Shown one piece after another: positions 1-9,595 of a DNA stretch of 37,717 bases. The notes beneath the pieces were generated by a model. The model did not search any database. It was not told the DNA's origin and saw nothing but the letters and a program-made list of their open reading frames with translations. The position numbers and the translations under genes were made by a program. Position 1 is the first letter of the stretch, and each line of letters opens with the position of its first letter. The stretch covers positions 1,789,001 through 1,826,717 of the forward strand of contig BFEA01000066.1 of NCBI GenBank assembly GCA_003427395.1. The letters are read 5' to 3'. The stretch is from Chara braunii. Lineage: Eukaryota; Streptophyta; Charophyceae; Charales; Characeae.

Positions 1-1035
1 GATCAAATTCATAATTGGAGCCTTGGGCACTGGGCCCTCTTTTCCAAAAAAAAAACAAAAAAAGGAGTGTGGCCGATCCAGTGTGACACTGAGTGAGAGC
101 GGGCTGACAGGTTCATTACAAATTTTTGGGCTGAAAAAACAGGAGAAATGCAAAGAAAAAGAAAAAGAAACAGAGACCTCCCACCGGAAATCATGGCAGA
201 GTGCTTCCCAGCCATCAGATCACAAATGATCTGATGGTGGTGGTTGCAACAACAGTGAACAAAGTAACCGCCACATTTTTTGAAATAAACTCGACTTCAG
301 TCAGCACTGATCCTGACACTTTGCATATACCCCGTGATTGAAGGAGGGCTCCACCCAATGAGATAATTGCACAACAGCAAGTAAAATACTGAAAATCTTC
401 TATCCACTGGGCCTAAGGCCGACCCCACCCTCTTCTGGGGTTAGCCACAACCCCAACCTATTGAAAAGATTATGGCGGGAGACGTTCTTTGCACGGGCAT
501 GTCCAGTGTTAAGGAGAGGAGGAGGGGAACAAAGATCTCCTTACTTTTTCGGGTAATACATGTAAACCTTGCGATCACGAGTACTGCACGGCAGGATTTG
601 GGTCACTCAACTGCCCCACAAACTCGTTTCTATCCTATCCCGTTGCTAGTGGGACCTCGCCCCAGATGCTCAAACCCAGCTCTTCGCCGTACAACCAGCA
701 GCAATATATACCGTCCACTCTCTCATCCGTCTATACAAACTGTAGGGTGCGCCCGATTGATAAAGCAGTCTAGCACTCGAATCGTCCGCCCACCATCCCT
801 CTATTCATTGCTGAGATCCCACGCCTCCATTAGGGGGCTTTGTGGGCTATGCATGCTCTGCACACCAACCATTCAAAACTGGTCCTCATTATTGACTCAC
901 CGTGAGGCTACAGGCACGTAACCCGTAGCTTGTTTATTGATGAAGTTGGGGAGGGGTAGGGTAGTGATGATGTGTTTATGTTTTATCATGTTCGCTATAC
1001 ACAACGCCAAGCGTGTGGTGGTGGTGGTGGTGGGA
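1..1035. other. Left flank without recognisable gene
   Basis: I see no convincing coding region. The short ORFs on either strand have no recognisable domain and poor protein-like composition. A short GTG tract lies at about 1016-1032, just before repeat A1 begins. No RNA gene or mobile-element end was recognised. Confidence 0.5.
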
Positions 1036-1399
1036 TTCGTTCGGGCTGCAGGGACTTTTGCTCAATTGATTCAAAAATGTGAGGCAACCGTCAGGGGAGC
1101 ACTCGGCTGGTGCGTTCATGGGACATTGGACCCGATTTCCAGCAGGTGTCGCTCCCCACTAATGGACAGGAGTGTTCTATTGTAAGTCCATTGTAGGGGG
1201 ATGCTCATAGCACCTCCTCTAGGGCAATGACACTGAACTTTCTGAGGGGGGGGAAAGAAAAAGAGTGTGTGTGTGTGTGTTACATGCTGAGCCTGCACAC
1301 GGTGTTGGAGCAAATACCCTTACAAAGGTATCCGCTCTAGATTTTGCAGGCGACAGAATATAAGTTTCCTTCGAAATCCGAGTACAGTACATAGACCCT
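1036..1399. repeat. Genomic repeat half A, copy 1
   Basis: This stretch closely matches 15875-16243, including a run of (GT)n of different length and a hairpin-like motif at about 1310-1332 (ATACCCTT...AAGGTAT). It stops at the outer edge of the retrotransposon LTR, whereas the second copy continues directly into half B. The simplest reading is that A and B were contiguous and the retrotransposon split them. No coding function is evident. Confidence 0.8.
1396..1399. repeat. Probable 4-bp target-site duplication, left copy
   Basis: CCCT lies directly left of the LTR start TGTGACG. CGCT lies directly right of the other LTR end at 15664-15667. The uninterrupted A-B copy reads GACGCTGTT across the same point, so CGCT is the likely original target and the left copy carries one substitution. 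Confidence 0.5.
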
Positions 1400-2236
1400 T
1401 GTGACGCGCACAACCTCACGCCCTGTGCTGTATTTCGTTCGGAGTGTTAGGCGTGTGAAAAGAGGCCCAGAAAAACAGCAAGATGGGGTGTGCCAAGGAT
1501 TGTTGGAAATTGAGTGTGGGGACACAAATGGAACTGAAAACCCCCGTGTTGGTCCGATGAAGTAAGTCGGTTGCTTTCGCGCGTCGCGGAATGCGCGCGC
1601 GGGTACGGCGCGAAAAGAGAAAAATCCAAATTCAATCCAAAAAGAATTGTCGGGCTTCCCACCGGGCTACAGCCCGTCGTTTAGAACGGAAAGGCGTCGG
1701 CACGCTTCGCGTGTCTCGTTTACGTATCAAATCTCGTCGTCGTTTGTCGGTCAGTTCCGAGTCTGACGTGGATGGTCTCAGCCGCGTGGCTCTTTCTTTA
1801 TGCTCGTCTTCACTCCGCACACGGTAGTGGAAACCCCTGGATTTGTAGCGCTCAAAACGCCGACATTCGGTGCATAGAGTGCGCGGCCAGTGGGGTTCTA
1901 CTGCCGTCCACGGGATGACGATCAACTCGTTGAATGACAACAATATCGAGTAAGGTGGGAAGTGCATATCGATAATGACAAACCCAACTTCCACGAACCC
2001 TGAGCAACGATTTGACAGAGGGAAGTAATATCACCTGCCGATTTGTGCAACGGCTTCTCGTACGTCCCACTCGCATACACGTATCCTTCCCTCGTTGTAG
2101 GGAAAAGGCCGTGTTGCGGGAGGCTGGTGCCCGATCGGAGGGTACTGTTCAGTCCACATATCAATCAATTGTAAAGACCTTGCGACATCATCAAGAAACG
2201 AAAACACTCGCACAACTCACAATCAATCCCTTTCAA

Positions 2237-2239
<3 letters not shown>

Positions 2240-2301
<62 letters not shown>
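2240..2301. repeat. (GA)n microsatellite in left LTR
   Basis: About 31 uninterrupted GA dinucleotides. The tract has the same length in the right LTR (13713-13774). In the element's own orientation it is a CT tract downstream of the putative TATA box. ORFs reading RERERE or SLSLSL through it are artefacts of the repeat. Confidence 0.95.
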
Positions 2302-2302
<1 letters not shown>

Positions 2303-2696
2303 CGAAATAAAACACTTCAGCAGCTTGATCATGCATATAACTAAGGGACCGATTCGCGGCTCAGGTTTAGTGAGCCAGCGCGACGTTGATCCCAAGCGCC
2401 TTGTTTCTCGAGGCCGCCCCGTAGCTCGGCTGCTGATGTCGTGCAGCATAAGGCAGATGGCATGCGCAGTACATTCATATCTACAGATCTAAGCACTCTT
2501 GCATTCTCGAACAAAATCCCGACGATAATCGTCTGATCAATGCAAAAAAAGGGATGGGGGGAGGGGGGGGGTGTCACACATCTCCATACATATATCCACT
2601 GTGGAAGGTGCGAAAAATGAGCCATGCATAGGAAAAGATGGATTGCTTGATCAGTACACACGCATCCACCGTTCACAAGACAAGAAGACGGGGTCC

Positions 2697-3147
2697 TTGC
2701 GTAGGAGGATTACCCAGGAAACTAATGGAAGAGTTCCGGAGGAAGTTCTTTCACGCAAGGAAAGCCTATAGATTCATGCTCATCCAAAAGAGAGAAAGAG
2801 AGAGAAGGAGAGAAGCATCGAGACACATCATTATTCAAAGATAGAGGAGAAGGGGAAGGTGAGGGAGGAGAGTCGAGATAGGAGATGACGCAACCCAAAA
2901 GAAGGAAGTTCAGCGTTGTCANTTGCGTAGGAGGATTACCCAGGAAACTAATGGAAGAGTTCCGAAAGAAGTTCTTTCACACAAGGAAAACCTACAGATT
3001 CATGCTCATCCAAAAGAGAGAAAGAGAGAGAAGGAGAGAAACATCGAGACACATCATTATTCAAAGATAGAGGAGAAGGGGAAGGTGAGGGAGGAGAGTC
3101 GAAATAGAAGATGACGCAACCCAAAAGAAGGAAGTTCAGCGTTGTCA
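2697..3147. repeat. 226-bp tandem duplication in left LTR
   Basis: Units 2697-2922 and 2923-3147 begin TTGCGTAGGAGGATTACC and end GCGTTGTCA. The right LTR has one copy (about 14170-14394). An ambiguous base (2922) sits exactly at the junction. The second unit differs from the first by several substitutions (for example CCGGAGG versus CCGAAAG), so it is either a diverged true duplication or a mis-joined contig. Confidence 0.85.
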
Positions 3148-3203
3148 GAGAAAAAAGATCCGCAACAACAAAGGCGCATTCGCCGCTAATTCCAATATGG
3201 CCC

Positions 3204-3572
3204 NGCGCGAATCACTCACTCAACTCCACTCATCNATCCTCATACCCGCACNGNCGATCCCGGCNGCCACGTNCNAACTCCCACCACTGCGATCGTCACC
3301 CCGCTGTCGTAAACTCGACACGGTTCGCCTTGATCCCACAGTCCGTCGTGGCGATCCAGCGCACAACCGGCCAGCCTATCATCAGCCCGACANGACTTTN
3401 CGACTCGCACCAAACACTCTACCTCGCCACTGCTTCCCGGAAGNTGGCTTGAGAGTCGAGAACGTAAGAGAGATTTGCGGGCGCGCTTGNGGGTTTTATA
3501 GTTGCGACNAGGGAGANAGAAGGGGGAGAAAGCGACGGGGAAGCTGAGNTNTAAGANGAGAAGCAGGAGGAN
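3204..3572. other. Cluster of ambiguous bases in left LTR
   Basis: Many single N calls lie between 3204 and 3572. The same positions are N in the right LTR (14451-14819, offset 11247). Identical ambiguity in both copies points to both having been built from one pooled consensus of repeat reads. Confidence 0.9.
3494..3500 (-). promoter_or_regulatory. Putative TATA box of LTR (left copy)
   Basis: TATAAAA on the minus strand, about 0.9 kb into the LTR from its element 5' end (4418). It is conserved in the right LTR at 14741-14747, where it would drive the element transcript. It is a motif match only; no transcription start is visible. Confidence 0.4.
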
Positions 3573-4514
3573 AAGACTTTGAGAAGAGTGCTCTGTGAAC
3601 GCCATGTTGATCCCTCGGAACCCAAGGTTCAACCAATCAGATTCGTTGCGCAATAGGAAGATCCTATTGATCCACGCACCTGATTGGCGAACGGGAGTTA
3701 TCGACGGATCGACCGGGCGTCGTGCGTTGGACTCAGAGGGTGAGAAGAGAAAAGGCGCGAGAAGTAGCGCAAGACGGGTCCAAGATTCAGATGATCAAGA
3801 AAGGGAAATGGGCGCGCAAAGAGCAGAGCGGGAGAAAGAGAGAGAGAAGGAAAACAGTTCCGGGGAGAGAGAAAGAGGAGGGAGAAGGGGAAGGGAGCGC
3901 GGGAGGGAGCGATGCGGGGGGGGGCAGAGGGGAGAGAGCTTTTGCGTGCGCGGCGCCGTCAACAAAAAGAGAGAAAAAGGCACCGAAACAGTTACAGCTT
4001 GCTTCTATCCTAATTCAAAATTGAAATCACCATATCCGCACGCGAAAGAGCGACGGGGGAAAAGAAAATCCTACGCCTATTCGTATTCGCATAAAATTCC
4101 GAGAGTTTTCCCCGACGGGACCAAGAACATTCACACACACGAAAAGGACACGTCGACGTTCCGCTTATCCCGGGATTCCCAACTGCCGAGGCCAATTCCC
4201 TATGCGCTCACTAAGGCGCACGTAATTTCCTATGTATTTCCCGAATTGCAGAAAGGAAAAGCAGAAACCGAGAGTCGAAAAAGCTTCCGAAAGATGGGAG
4301 CCAAAAATGCGGTACCCAAAATCAGAAAAAAAAATGAAACGGGGTTTTTATGGGGTTGGTATGATACCAACAACAAGGGTACGAAAGATAGTACGGGTTC
4401 GGGAAGTGGTTCGTCACATATGTGACGCGCCGGGGGTTCCAAAATTATGCGATCTCCTGATTGCATGTCATGGCGGAGAAGGAGAGAGAGAGGGAGAGAA
4501 CAGAGTGATGCATG

Positions 4515-4870
4515 AGGAACCAAGCGTATCAACAAATGATCCGGTCAGATTCCATGTTGACGCCAACTTCAATTGCAATCTTCCATTGGTTCGTGTTGCT
4601 GGACTACTCGATGGTCATCCAGGTGACGCCATCATCGTCCGCCGGTTCTCCGTGTGCTCTGCACCCCAGTTTATCGCTGCCCGTCGAATCAGAGCGTGAG
4701 TTGACGTCATCGTCGATGGCGGGATCTTCGCGAAGCTTACTGATTCGTGCCTTTTTCCCTGGTGATTGGATGAAGAGGGGAGAGAGGGGGGGGGGAGAGA
4801 AGAGATAGTCTCGGGACCTACCTCCTAGTTGGAATTGGCCAATAGAGGCGGTACATGGAGGGGATTTCAC
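4515..4870 (-). pseudogene. Accessory region, C-terminal coding-like segment
   Basis: The minus frame reads a protein-like stretch rich in D, S and charged residues (around SRSDSTGSDKLGCRAHG), then a TAG at about 4601-4603, then a further protein-like stretch (around NTNQWKIAIEVGVNM) ending at a TGA near 4517. It follows the ORFs at 6749-5040 in the same direction and could be the tail of the same accessory product. An overlapping plus-strand ORF is also open here, so the strand is not certain. No family recognised. Confidence 0.3.
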
Positions 4871-5039
4871 GGGGACGACGGGGAGGAAATGGGGGTAGGA
4901 AGCGATTCATCCCTTCCATCGTCACCGGAAGCTCGTCATATCGGATGATCCGGTGGAAGTCGGGGAAGTGATCGCCGCTGCTGCGAGGGAGGGAAGCGAG
5001 GTAGTCACGATAGAAGGAGGAGAGGGTGTGAAAAAGCGC

Positions 5040-6153
5040 CGCTCAAAAGAACTCGTAGTGGCGACAGGCGGGGATTGTCCCCGTGGCTACAGAGTGGACT
5101 TCGACTACGTTGCATCGTTCCCAGACAGCGCTGGACAGCAGGATATGCCAGCAGAACGTGGGGGCAGCGGGTTGAAGGGATTTGTGGGGTTAGACGGTAG
5201 CGAGTAGGTTGGTAGAGTAGAAGTCGCGGAAGAGATGGGGGAGGAAGGGATGGGGAGGGAAGGTGACGGGGGTGCGGATCTGTTCGAGGGTGAGAAAATC
5301 CAGGGGTCGGCAGGATAGCGTCCAAGGACGAAGGCCTATCGCCCGCATCTGCACGTGGGCGAACTGAGGAACGGGTGGGGCTGGGGGAGGAGGGGGATCG
5401 GCTCCATGTCCGTCGTGCGGTACTTGAGGTGGCGGCTGCAGGGTCGCCATCTTCAGGCTTTGGCGGCTCCGGATCCCTGGTTGGATCGTTGCCGATGTGC
5501 AGGCTGGCTTAGCTGGCGAACGCCAGTTGGCGCTTCCCGGTGACAATTTCTTCGCGCTTTCGCGCCGCTTCCGGATCTTCCGCCTCTGTTTCCGTGCGCG
5601 TCGCTTCCCTCGACAAGGCTTCCCACTTTGATCCGGTTTCTTCTTCCTCCTCTTCTCCTTCACTCAGCTCGCCCTCGCTATATTCGCTATAGCTTCCCTC
5701 CTCCGATGTTTCCTCGTCTTCGTCCTCCTCGTCATCATCGTCGTCGACCACCACTTCCTCTGCCCTCGGATAGAATGCGTGAGGGATGATATCGTACGGC
5801 TTCAGATACTCCTGCCGCGACGGCAGCGTATCTTCGTCCCTGGGCTCCTCCAAGCACGCAGTCCACTGAAGACATGGATCCAACGACCGCTCGAGAACGT
5901 GCGGAGAAGGATTGTCGTCACTCTGTGAATAGATGTCGGGCGAGAGATCGTCCGCCAACTGCACGATCGGCGCGATGAGCTCCTGTGCAACGTTAGTCCT
6001 CCAAGCTTGGATGATCAACAGCTCCGGATTTCCGACCCACGCAGGATGCTCGCTGGTCTGCGTCCACGTCACCTGTACTCTGGCCAAGCAAAAAGACAAC
6101 TCCTCAAAAGTTTCGCGCCACAGCCGCCAATGCCCAAGATTGATAAGAGGGAC
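5040..6153 (-). pseudogene. Accessory ORF B: acidic, then proline-rich protein, broken
   Basis: The minus-strand frame is open from 6153 (after a TAA at 6154-6156) to a TAA at 5509-5511. It opens with a tryptophan-containing segment (GHWRLWRETFEELSF). A very acidic block follows at about 5600-5760 (runs of D and E, SEYSEGELSEGEEEEEE), then a basic-charged helix-like part. The best coding sense then shifts frame near 5510 and continues as a proline-rich stretch (PPPPPAPPVPQF) and a conserved-looking stretch (RPLDFLTLEQIRTPVTF). A TAA at 5190-5192 interrupts this before it runs on to about 5040. There is no ATG near the 5' end, and a pyrimidine-rich stretch ends in AG at about 6154, so splicing from an upstream exon is possible. 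It sits after integrase, where some LTR elements carry extra or env-like genes; no signal peptide or membrane segment is seen. Function unknown. Confidence 0.45.
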
Positions 6154-6266
6154 TTAAAGAGGATCGAATGAGAAGGAAAGAGAAGGATGAAGATCGGATT
6201 GCCAGAAGGTGGGGAAGAGAGAGGGGAGACCAAAGATAGAGAGAGGAGCGAGAGGATTGACGTGGT

Positions 6267-6749
6267 TCATTGGGGATGTGGGAAGGGGACGAGGGTGGGA
6301 ATCACAACTGGCCGCTCGCGCGGAGAACGGCGGATGTCGCCAAGATCCGGCGCAAAGGTCGGGATGAGATTGTGCCTAGGTCGGGCAAGAATGTGCTGCC
6401 ACACGTTGGACACCTGCTCTGTCCACTCGCATAGTGAGGTCAAGATCGTGGTATGCCTTTGCGGATTGACTGAGCTGATGTCGCCGCTGAACGCCGCAAC
6501 CGTGGTGACATAGCTCGTTCTGGGAGCCGCTCGCCGATGAACTGTGATTACCTTTGCAAATACTACTGCGTGAGGACTCCCCTCGATTCGAAACGCGGTG
6601 GCGGCACAGATACCCACGTCGCAAAAAAATTGCGCCAAACGCCGAAGATTCGTATTGAGCCGAGGATGACAAACTTGCCGGATCTCTGAGATGTGGCCAC
6701 GTGGCTGCAACAGCTGTACGTCAAGAACTTGCTCTGTGATGAAACTCAT
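6267..6749 (-). CDS. Accessory ORF A, 160 aa, overlaps integrase stop
   Basis: ATG at 6749-6747 shares the sequence ATGA with the integrase stop (TGA 6748-6746), and the ORF runs intact for 160 codons to a TGA at 6267. It begins MSFITEQVLDVQLLQPRG and has a mixed, globular-looking composition with two cysteines near residues 44-49 (CDVGIC), W residues around 124 and 132, and a basic/proline C-terminus. No known domain, signal peptide or transmembrane span is seen. The stop-start overlap suggests translation by reinitiation after pol, or an ancestral fusion. Together with ORF B it forms a block of over 2 kb between integrase and 3' LTR that standard Ty3/gypsy elements lack. It could also be the first exon of a spliced accessory gene. 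Confidence 0.5.
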   Translation of the reverse strand: MSFITEQVLDVQLLQPRGHISEIRQVCHPRLNTNLRRLAQFFCDVGICAATAFRIEGSPHAVVFAKVITVHRRAAPRTSYVTTVAAFSGDISSVNPQRHTTILTSLCEWTEQVSNVWQHILARPRHNLIPTFAPDLGDIRRSPRERPVVIPTLVPFPHPQ

Positions 6750-8137
6750 GGCGAGGTCGGAGAGGAGGACGAAGGACAAAAGGGAGAAAGAGGAGAGAGA
6801 GTTAGATCGTCGTCGTTCTCCTCGCTTTCCGAGGAAGAAGGGGGAGGGAGATCAGCAGGAGGAAGAAGATGGAGGTAGGAGGTATGCCGGACGATGGGGA
6901 CAGAGCTATGGCTGGCACTGGCCTCAGGCGTAATGCGCACCATGTTGGCGCCGTTGGGTCCGAACTCAACAACGCGAAAACAACCAGAAAACTTGGGAGC
7001 GAGTTTCCGGTTGCGTGCACATTTACGTACCTGCACCAGGTCCCCTAATTTATATTGATGCTGGGGCCCAACATTTCCATTCCGAGCCGCGTAGCTACGG
7101 ACCTGTCTACCATGGTCTGGTTCGGTCATCCTTTGCCTTTTTCGGGCTAGCTTCGGGACGGCCCGTTCCATTAATTCGGTGTACCTTTTGGCCCTGGCCT
7201 TGAGAGCTGCACGCATGTCTCTACCCCCTGCTTTGGCAATTTCCGAGTTACCCCGGTAGTCGACACAGGGGAGGCTATTAGTTCGAAGCTGAAAAGGGGT
7301 AAACCCCGTGGACTCGTGAGGGGTGGCCCGGTGGATCCCGACGATCTGATATACGATCTCGGGCCAAGGACGCGTGTCGTGTGCTGCTAAGTTCCGGCGA
7401 AGGGCGGTTTTAATCATACGGTTGGCATTTTCGGCCAACCCGTTCGACTGGGACACGTGGGGTGCCGTATGTCGGAGCGTAACGCCCCTTCGCGCAAGCA
7501 TTTCTTCTACCTCACCCTTGAATTCAGACCCATTGTCGGTCAGAATTTCTTCCGTATCTAGATGGGTATAGAGGAACCGTTTGATGTACGTGGCTATTTC
7601 TGCGGCTTTTCGGGTCTTACAGGGATAGACTTCGATGTACTTGGAAAAATGGTCTATTAATACTAACAGGATAGAATATTCACAGCGATTTGGGCCAGGT
7701 GGCACGTCGATATCTGTCGTGTCCATACTGACTCGTTGGAAAGGACATTCTACTTCCGTTGGTACGATCGTGTTTGGTCCCCGTATAGGGGCGCGATCAG
7801 CGGCACAGACCAAACAGTTAGCGACAATGTATTTGACATCATCTCGTATATTGGACGAGAACCATCGGTTCTGATCTACAGTTACCTCCGTGACACGTAT
7901 CGCGAAATGAGCGGCTCGTTCTTCGTGAGCAGATCGGATCCAATCATATCTCTGGAATGGATGGGGAACCGTCAACCACGAACCCGACCCGTCAGTTTTA
8001 CGCTTTTCGAACTGGCCGTTGACCCATCGATAGTCCCGAGATCTCTCGGTCGCCCTACGTCTGTCGTGTTTGGTGAGGTGACCCAATGATAATCCCGCTA
8101 ATTTCGCTAATAAAATTTTATCCGTACAAACCTCCGC
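6746..8137 (-). pseudogene. pol: Ty3/gypsy integrase
   Basis: Integrase inserts the cDNA into the genome. This frame is open from just after the TGA at 8140-8138 to the TGA at 6746. A zinc-binding-like N-terminus (AHEERAAHF ... NCLVCA) is followed by the catalytic core with D in VSMDTTDID, D in LTDNGSEF and E in NGLAENANR, the last two about 34 residues apart. The C-terminal part has the usual small beta-barrel signature (YKLGDLVQVRKC ... FSGCFRVVEFG) and a serine-rich acidic tail. All three catalytic residues are present. The first in-frame ATG lies inside the core, so the protein must be made as part of a longer polyprotein. The frame is the same as that of PHD and RNase H upstream. No chromodomain follows. 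Confidence 0.9.
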
Positions 8138-8476
8138 TCATCGGTATTTTTCGTCGTATTCAGGGCCGTCCGTACGGGCGGCCTCGAATCGAACCTCCGT
8201 GGGGAATTTGTTCGTTCTACACAGGGGGCACCTCCATTCCTTGCTACTCGTCCGATATCGAACGCAGGCCCCGTGCGCACGATTGACACACATGGCACAT
8301 TCTACCCAGTCGACAAACCCGGTTTCGAAAGGATGACAGTCGACCCCATAGACCTGTGCAATGCACGTGCAAAAATAACAGAATTTATCGGGGAGGGTGG
8401 CAAAGAAAGCTGAGGACGTGAGAGGGGCAGAATTAGTAGGAGATGAAGGGGTTGCGGAGGCAAGCGGGGTGGTCAT
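8138..8476 (-). CDS. PHD-type zinc finger between RNase H and integrase
   Basis: The ORF has 112 codons from ATG 8476 to TGA 8138; its frame is open back to the TAA at 8536-8534. After a Ser/Thr/Pro-rich lead it contains a full C4HC3 pattern: C-x2-C (CYFC), 23 residues, then ECAMC, x4, H, x2, C (NRAHGAC), then WRCPLC. The conserved W sits two residues before the seventh ligand and another W precedes the third (DWVEC). That is the PHD pattern; PHD fingers typically read histone H3 tails, and RING or FYVE fit less well. It lies in the same reading frame as RNase H upstream and integrase downstream, separated by single stops, so it was probably an internal pol domain. A role in steering integration to chromatin is inference. 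Confidence 0.8.
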   Translation of the reverse strand: MTTPLASATPSSPTNSAPLTSSAFFATLPDKFCYFCTCIAQVYGVDCHPFETGFVDWVECAMCVNRAHGACVRYRTSSKEWRCPLCRTNKFPTEVRFEAARTDGPEYDEKYR

Positions 8477-8533
8477 GATGATAGAGGAGGAGAGATATGG
8501 CTGAATTCTGGAGATAATTAGTCCTCGTGCCAC

Positions 8534-9595
8534 TTACGGCTTCGACAGGATCTCCACTTGGCCATACCGAGGTCCGATCTCTTGTTCGGGTTCGTTCCAC
8601 GGAATCACCTCCTCACTCTTCGGAACTTTCTCAGGCCGGTGCAGTCGCGTCAGTCCGTCTGCATTCTCGTGTCTCTCGTGCTTCCGATGACGAATGTCAA
8701 AGTCCATGCTCTGCAGCACCGTTGCCCATCGCCCGATCATGCCCGAGTAATCCTTCGATTTCTTCAGAGCCAACAGGGGTTCATGATCAGTTAGCAAAGT
8801 GAACTTTTGCCCGTATAGGTAAGCGCGAAAGTGGCTGATTCCCCAGCGAGCCGCGTAGCATTCCCCCGTTGGAGCGGCGTAGTTGCGCTTGCAAGCGGGC
8901 ACCGGTTTGGATGCATACTCCACCACACTCTCGAGTCCGCTTGGTCCCACTTGGGCAAGGATCGCCGAAATTGCCTCTGGCTGCCAGTCAATGATGAGAA
9001 CAAAAGGCTTTTCGGGATCCGATCTTATAAGGACCGGAGCCGAAATGAGAGCAGCCTTAAGTTTGGAAAACGCTTGATCGCATTCCGGCGTCCAGATCAA
9101 CGGCTGATCTTTGCGCAGCAGATTCGTGAGGGGTCCCGCAATCGCCGCGAAGCCCTTGATAAATCTTCGGTAGTACGAGGCCAGGCCCAGAAAGGCGCGA
9201 ACTTGCAAGATAGTTATAGGTACCGGCGCATACCTGACAGCTGCCACCTTCTGCGGCTGCGGCTGGAGTCCCTTGTCTGTCACCATGTGCCCCAGGAAGG
9301 AAATGGTGGTGAGGAAAAACTGACACTTCTCAAGCGCCACTTTGAAACCCGCATCTCGTAACGCGTGCAGTGCCCATTCGATGTGCTGCACGTGTCCCTC
9401 GTAGGAACTCGAGTACACCAAGATGTCATCCATGTACATGATCACGCAGTAGTTGATGATGCTCTGCGCCAAACGAGTCTTCCGCACGAAATTCTGAAAA
9501 GTCATGTTCATGGCTCGCTGGAAGGTCTCGGGGGCGTTGCAGATACCCATTGGACATCGAATCCACTGCCACGTACCTTCGAAAAGCACAAACGC
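8534..9595 (-). pseudogene. pol: Reverse transcriptase C-terminal part and RNase H
   Basis: Reverse transcriptase copies element RNA into DNA and RNase H removes the RNA. Visible are the RT fingers/palm motif MGICNAPETFQ, the catalytic YMDDILVYS at about 9440, the primer-grip and thumb region, then the connection and RNase H. The RNase H acidic set is present: D in LIIDWQ, E in GECYAARW, D in TDHEPL and D in NADGLTR. The frame ends at TAA 8536-8534, next to a perfect GTAAGT donor-like hexamer (8537-8532, minus). The upstream RT half is one frame away, with the break near 9590. The catalytic residues are intact. Confidence 0.93.

Larger units (their letters stand above)
1400..4418 (-). repeat. 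Long terminal repeat (element 3' LTR), left copy
   Basis: It matches the right LTR (12884-15663) almost throughout. It is longer because of a 226-bp tandem duplication (2697-3147). It starts TGTGACG and ends CGTCACA, a 7-bp terminal inverted repeat. The middle (about 1820-3810, duplication aside) looks identical to the other LTR, including the same ambiguous bases, while both ends differ at roughly 3-5% of positions by eye. No purine-rich polypurine tract is obvious on the minus strand just inside 4419, where the sequence is GC-rich. Confidence 0.9.

Noticed and set aside
472-921. Plus-strand 149-codon ORF in the left flank.
   Set aside because: No recognisable domain, unusual composition and no supporting context; likely chance.
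2012-2449. ORFs with long RERERE or SLSLSL runs in both LTRs.
   Set aside because: Pure translations of the (GA)n/(CT)n microsatellite.
3595-4425. Plus-strand 276-codon ORF in the left LTR (and 242-codon counterpart in the right).
   Set aside because: Lies antisense in an LTR, is rich in R/E/K low complexity, and changes length between the two LTR copies.
4232-4699. Plus-strand ORF with some protein-like sequence overlapping the accessory region.
   Set aside because: Begins inside the LTR and overlaps a minus-strand segment that fits the element's direction better; kept only as a caveat.
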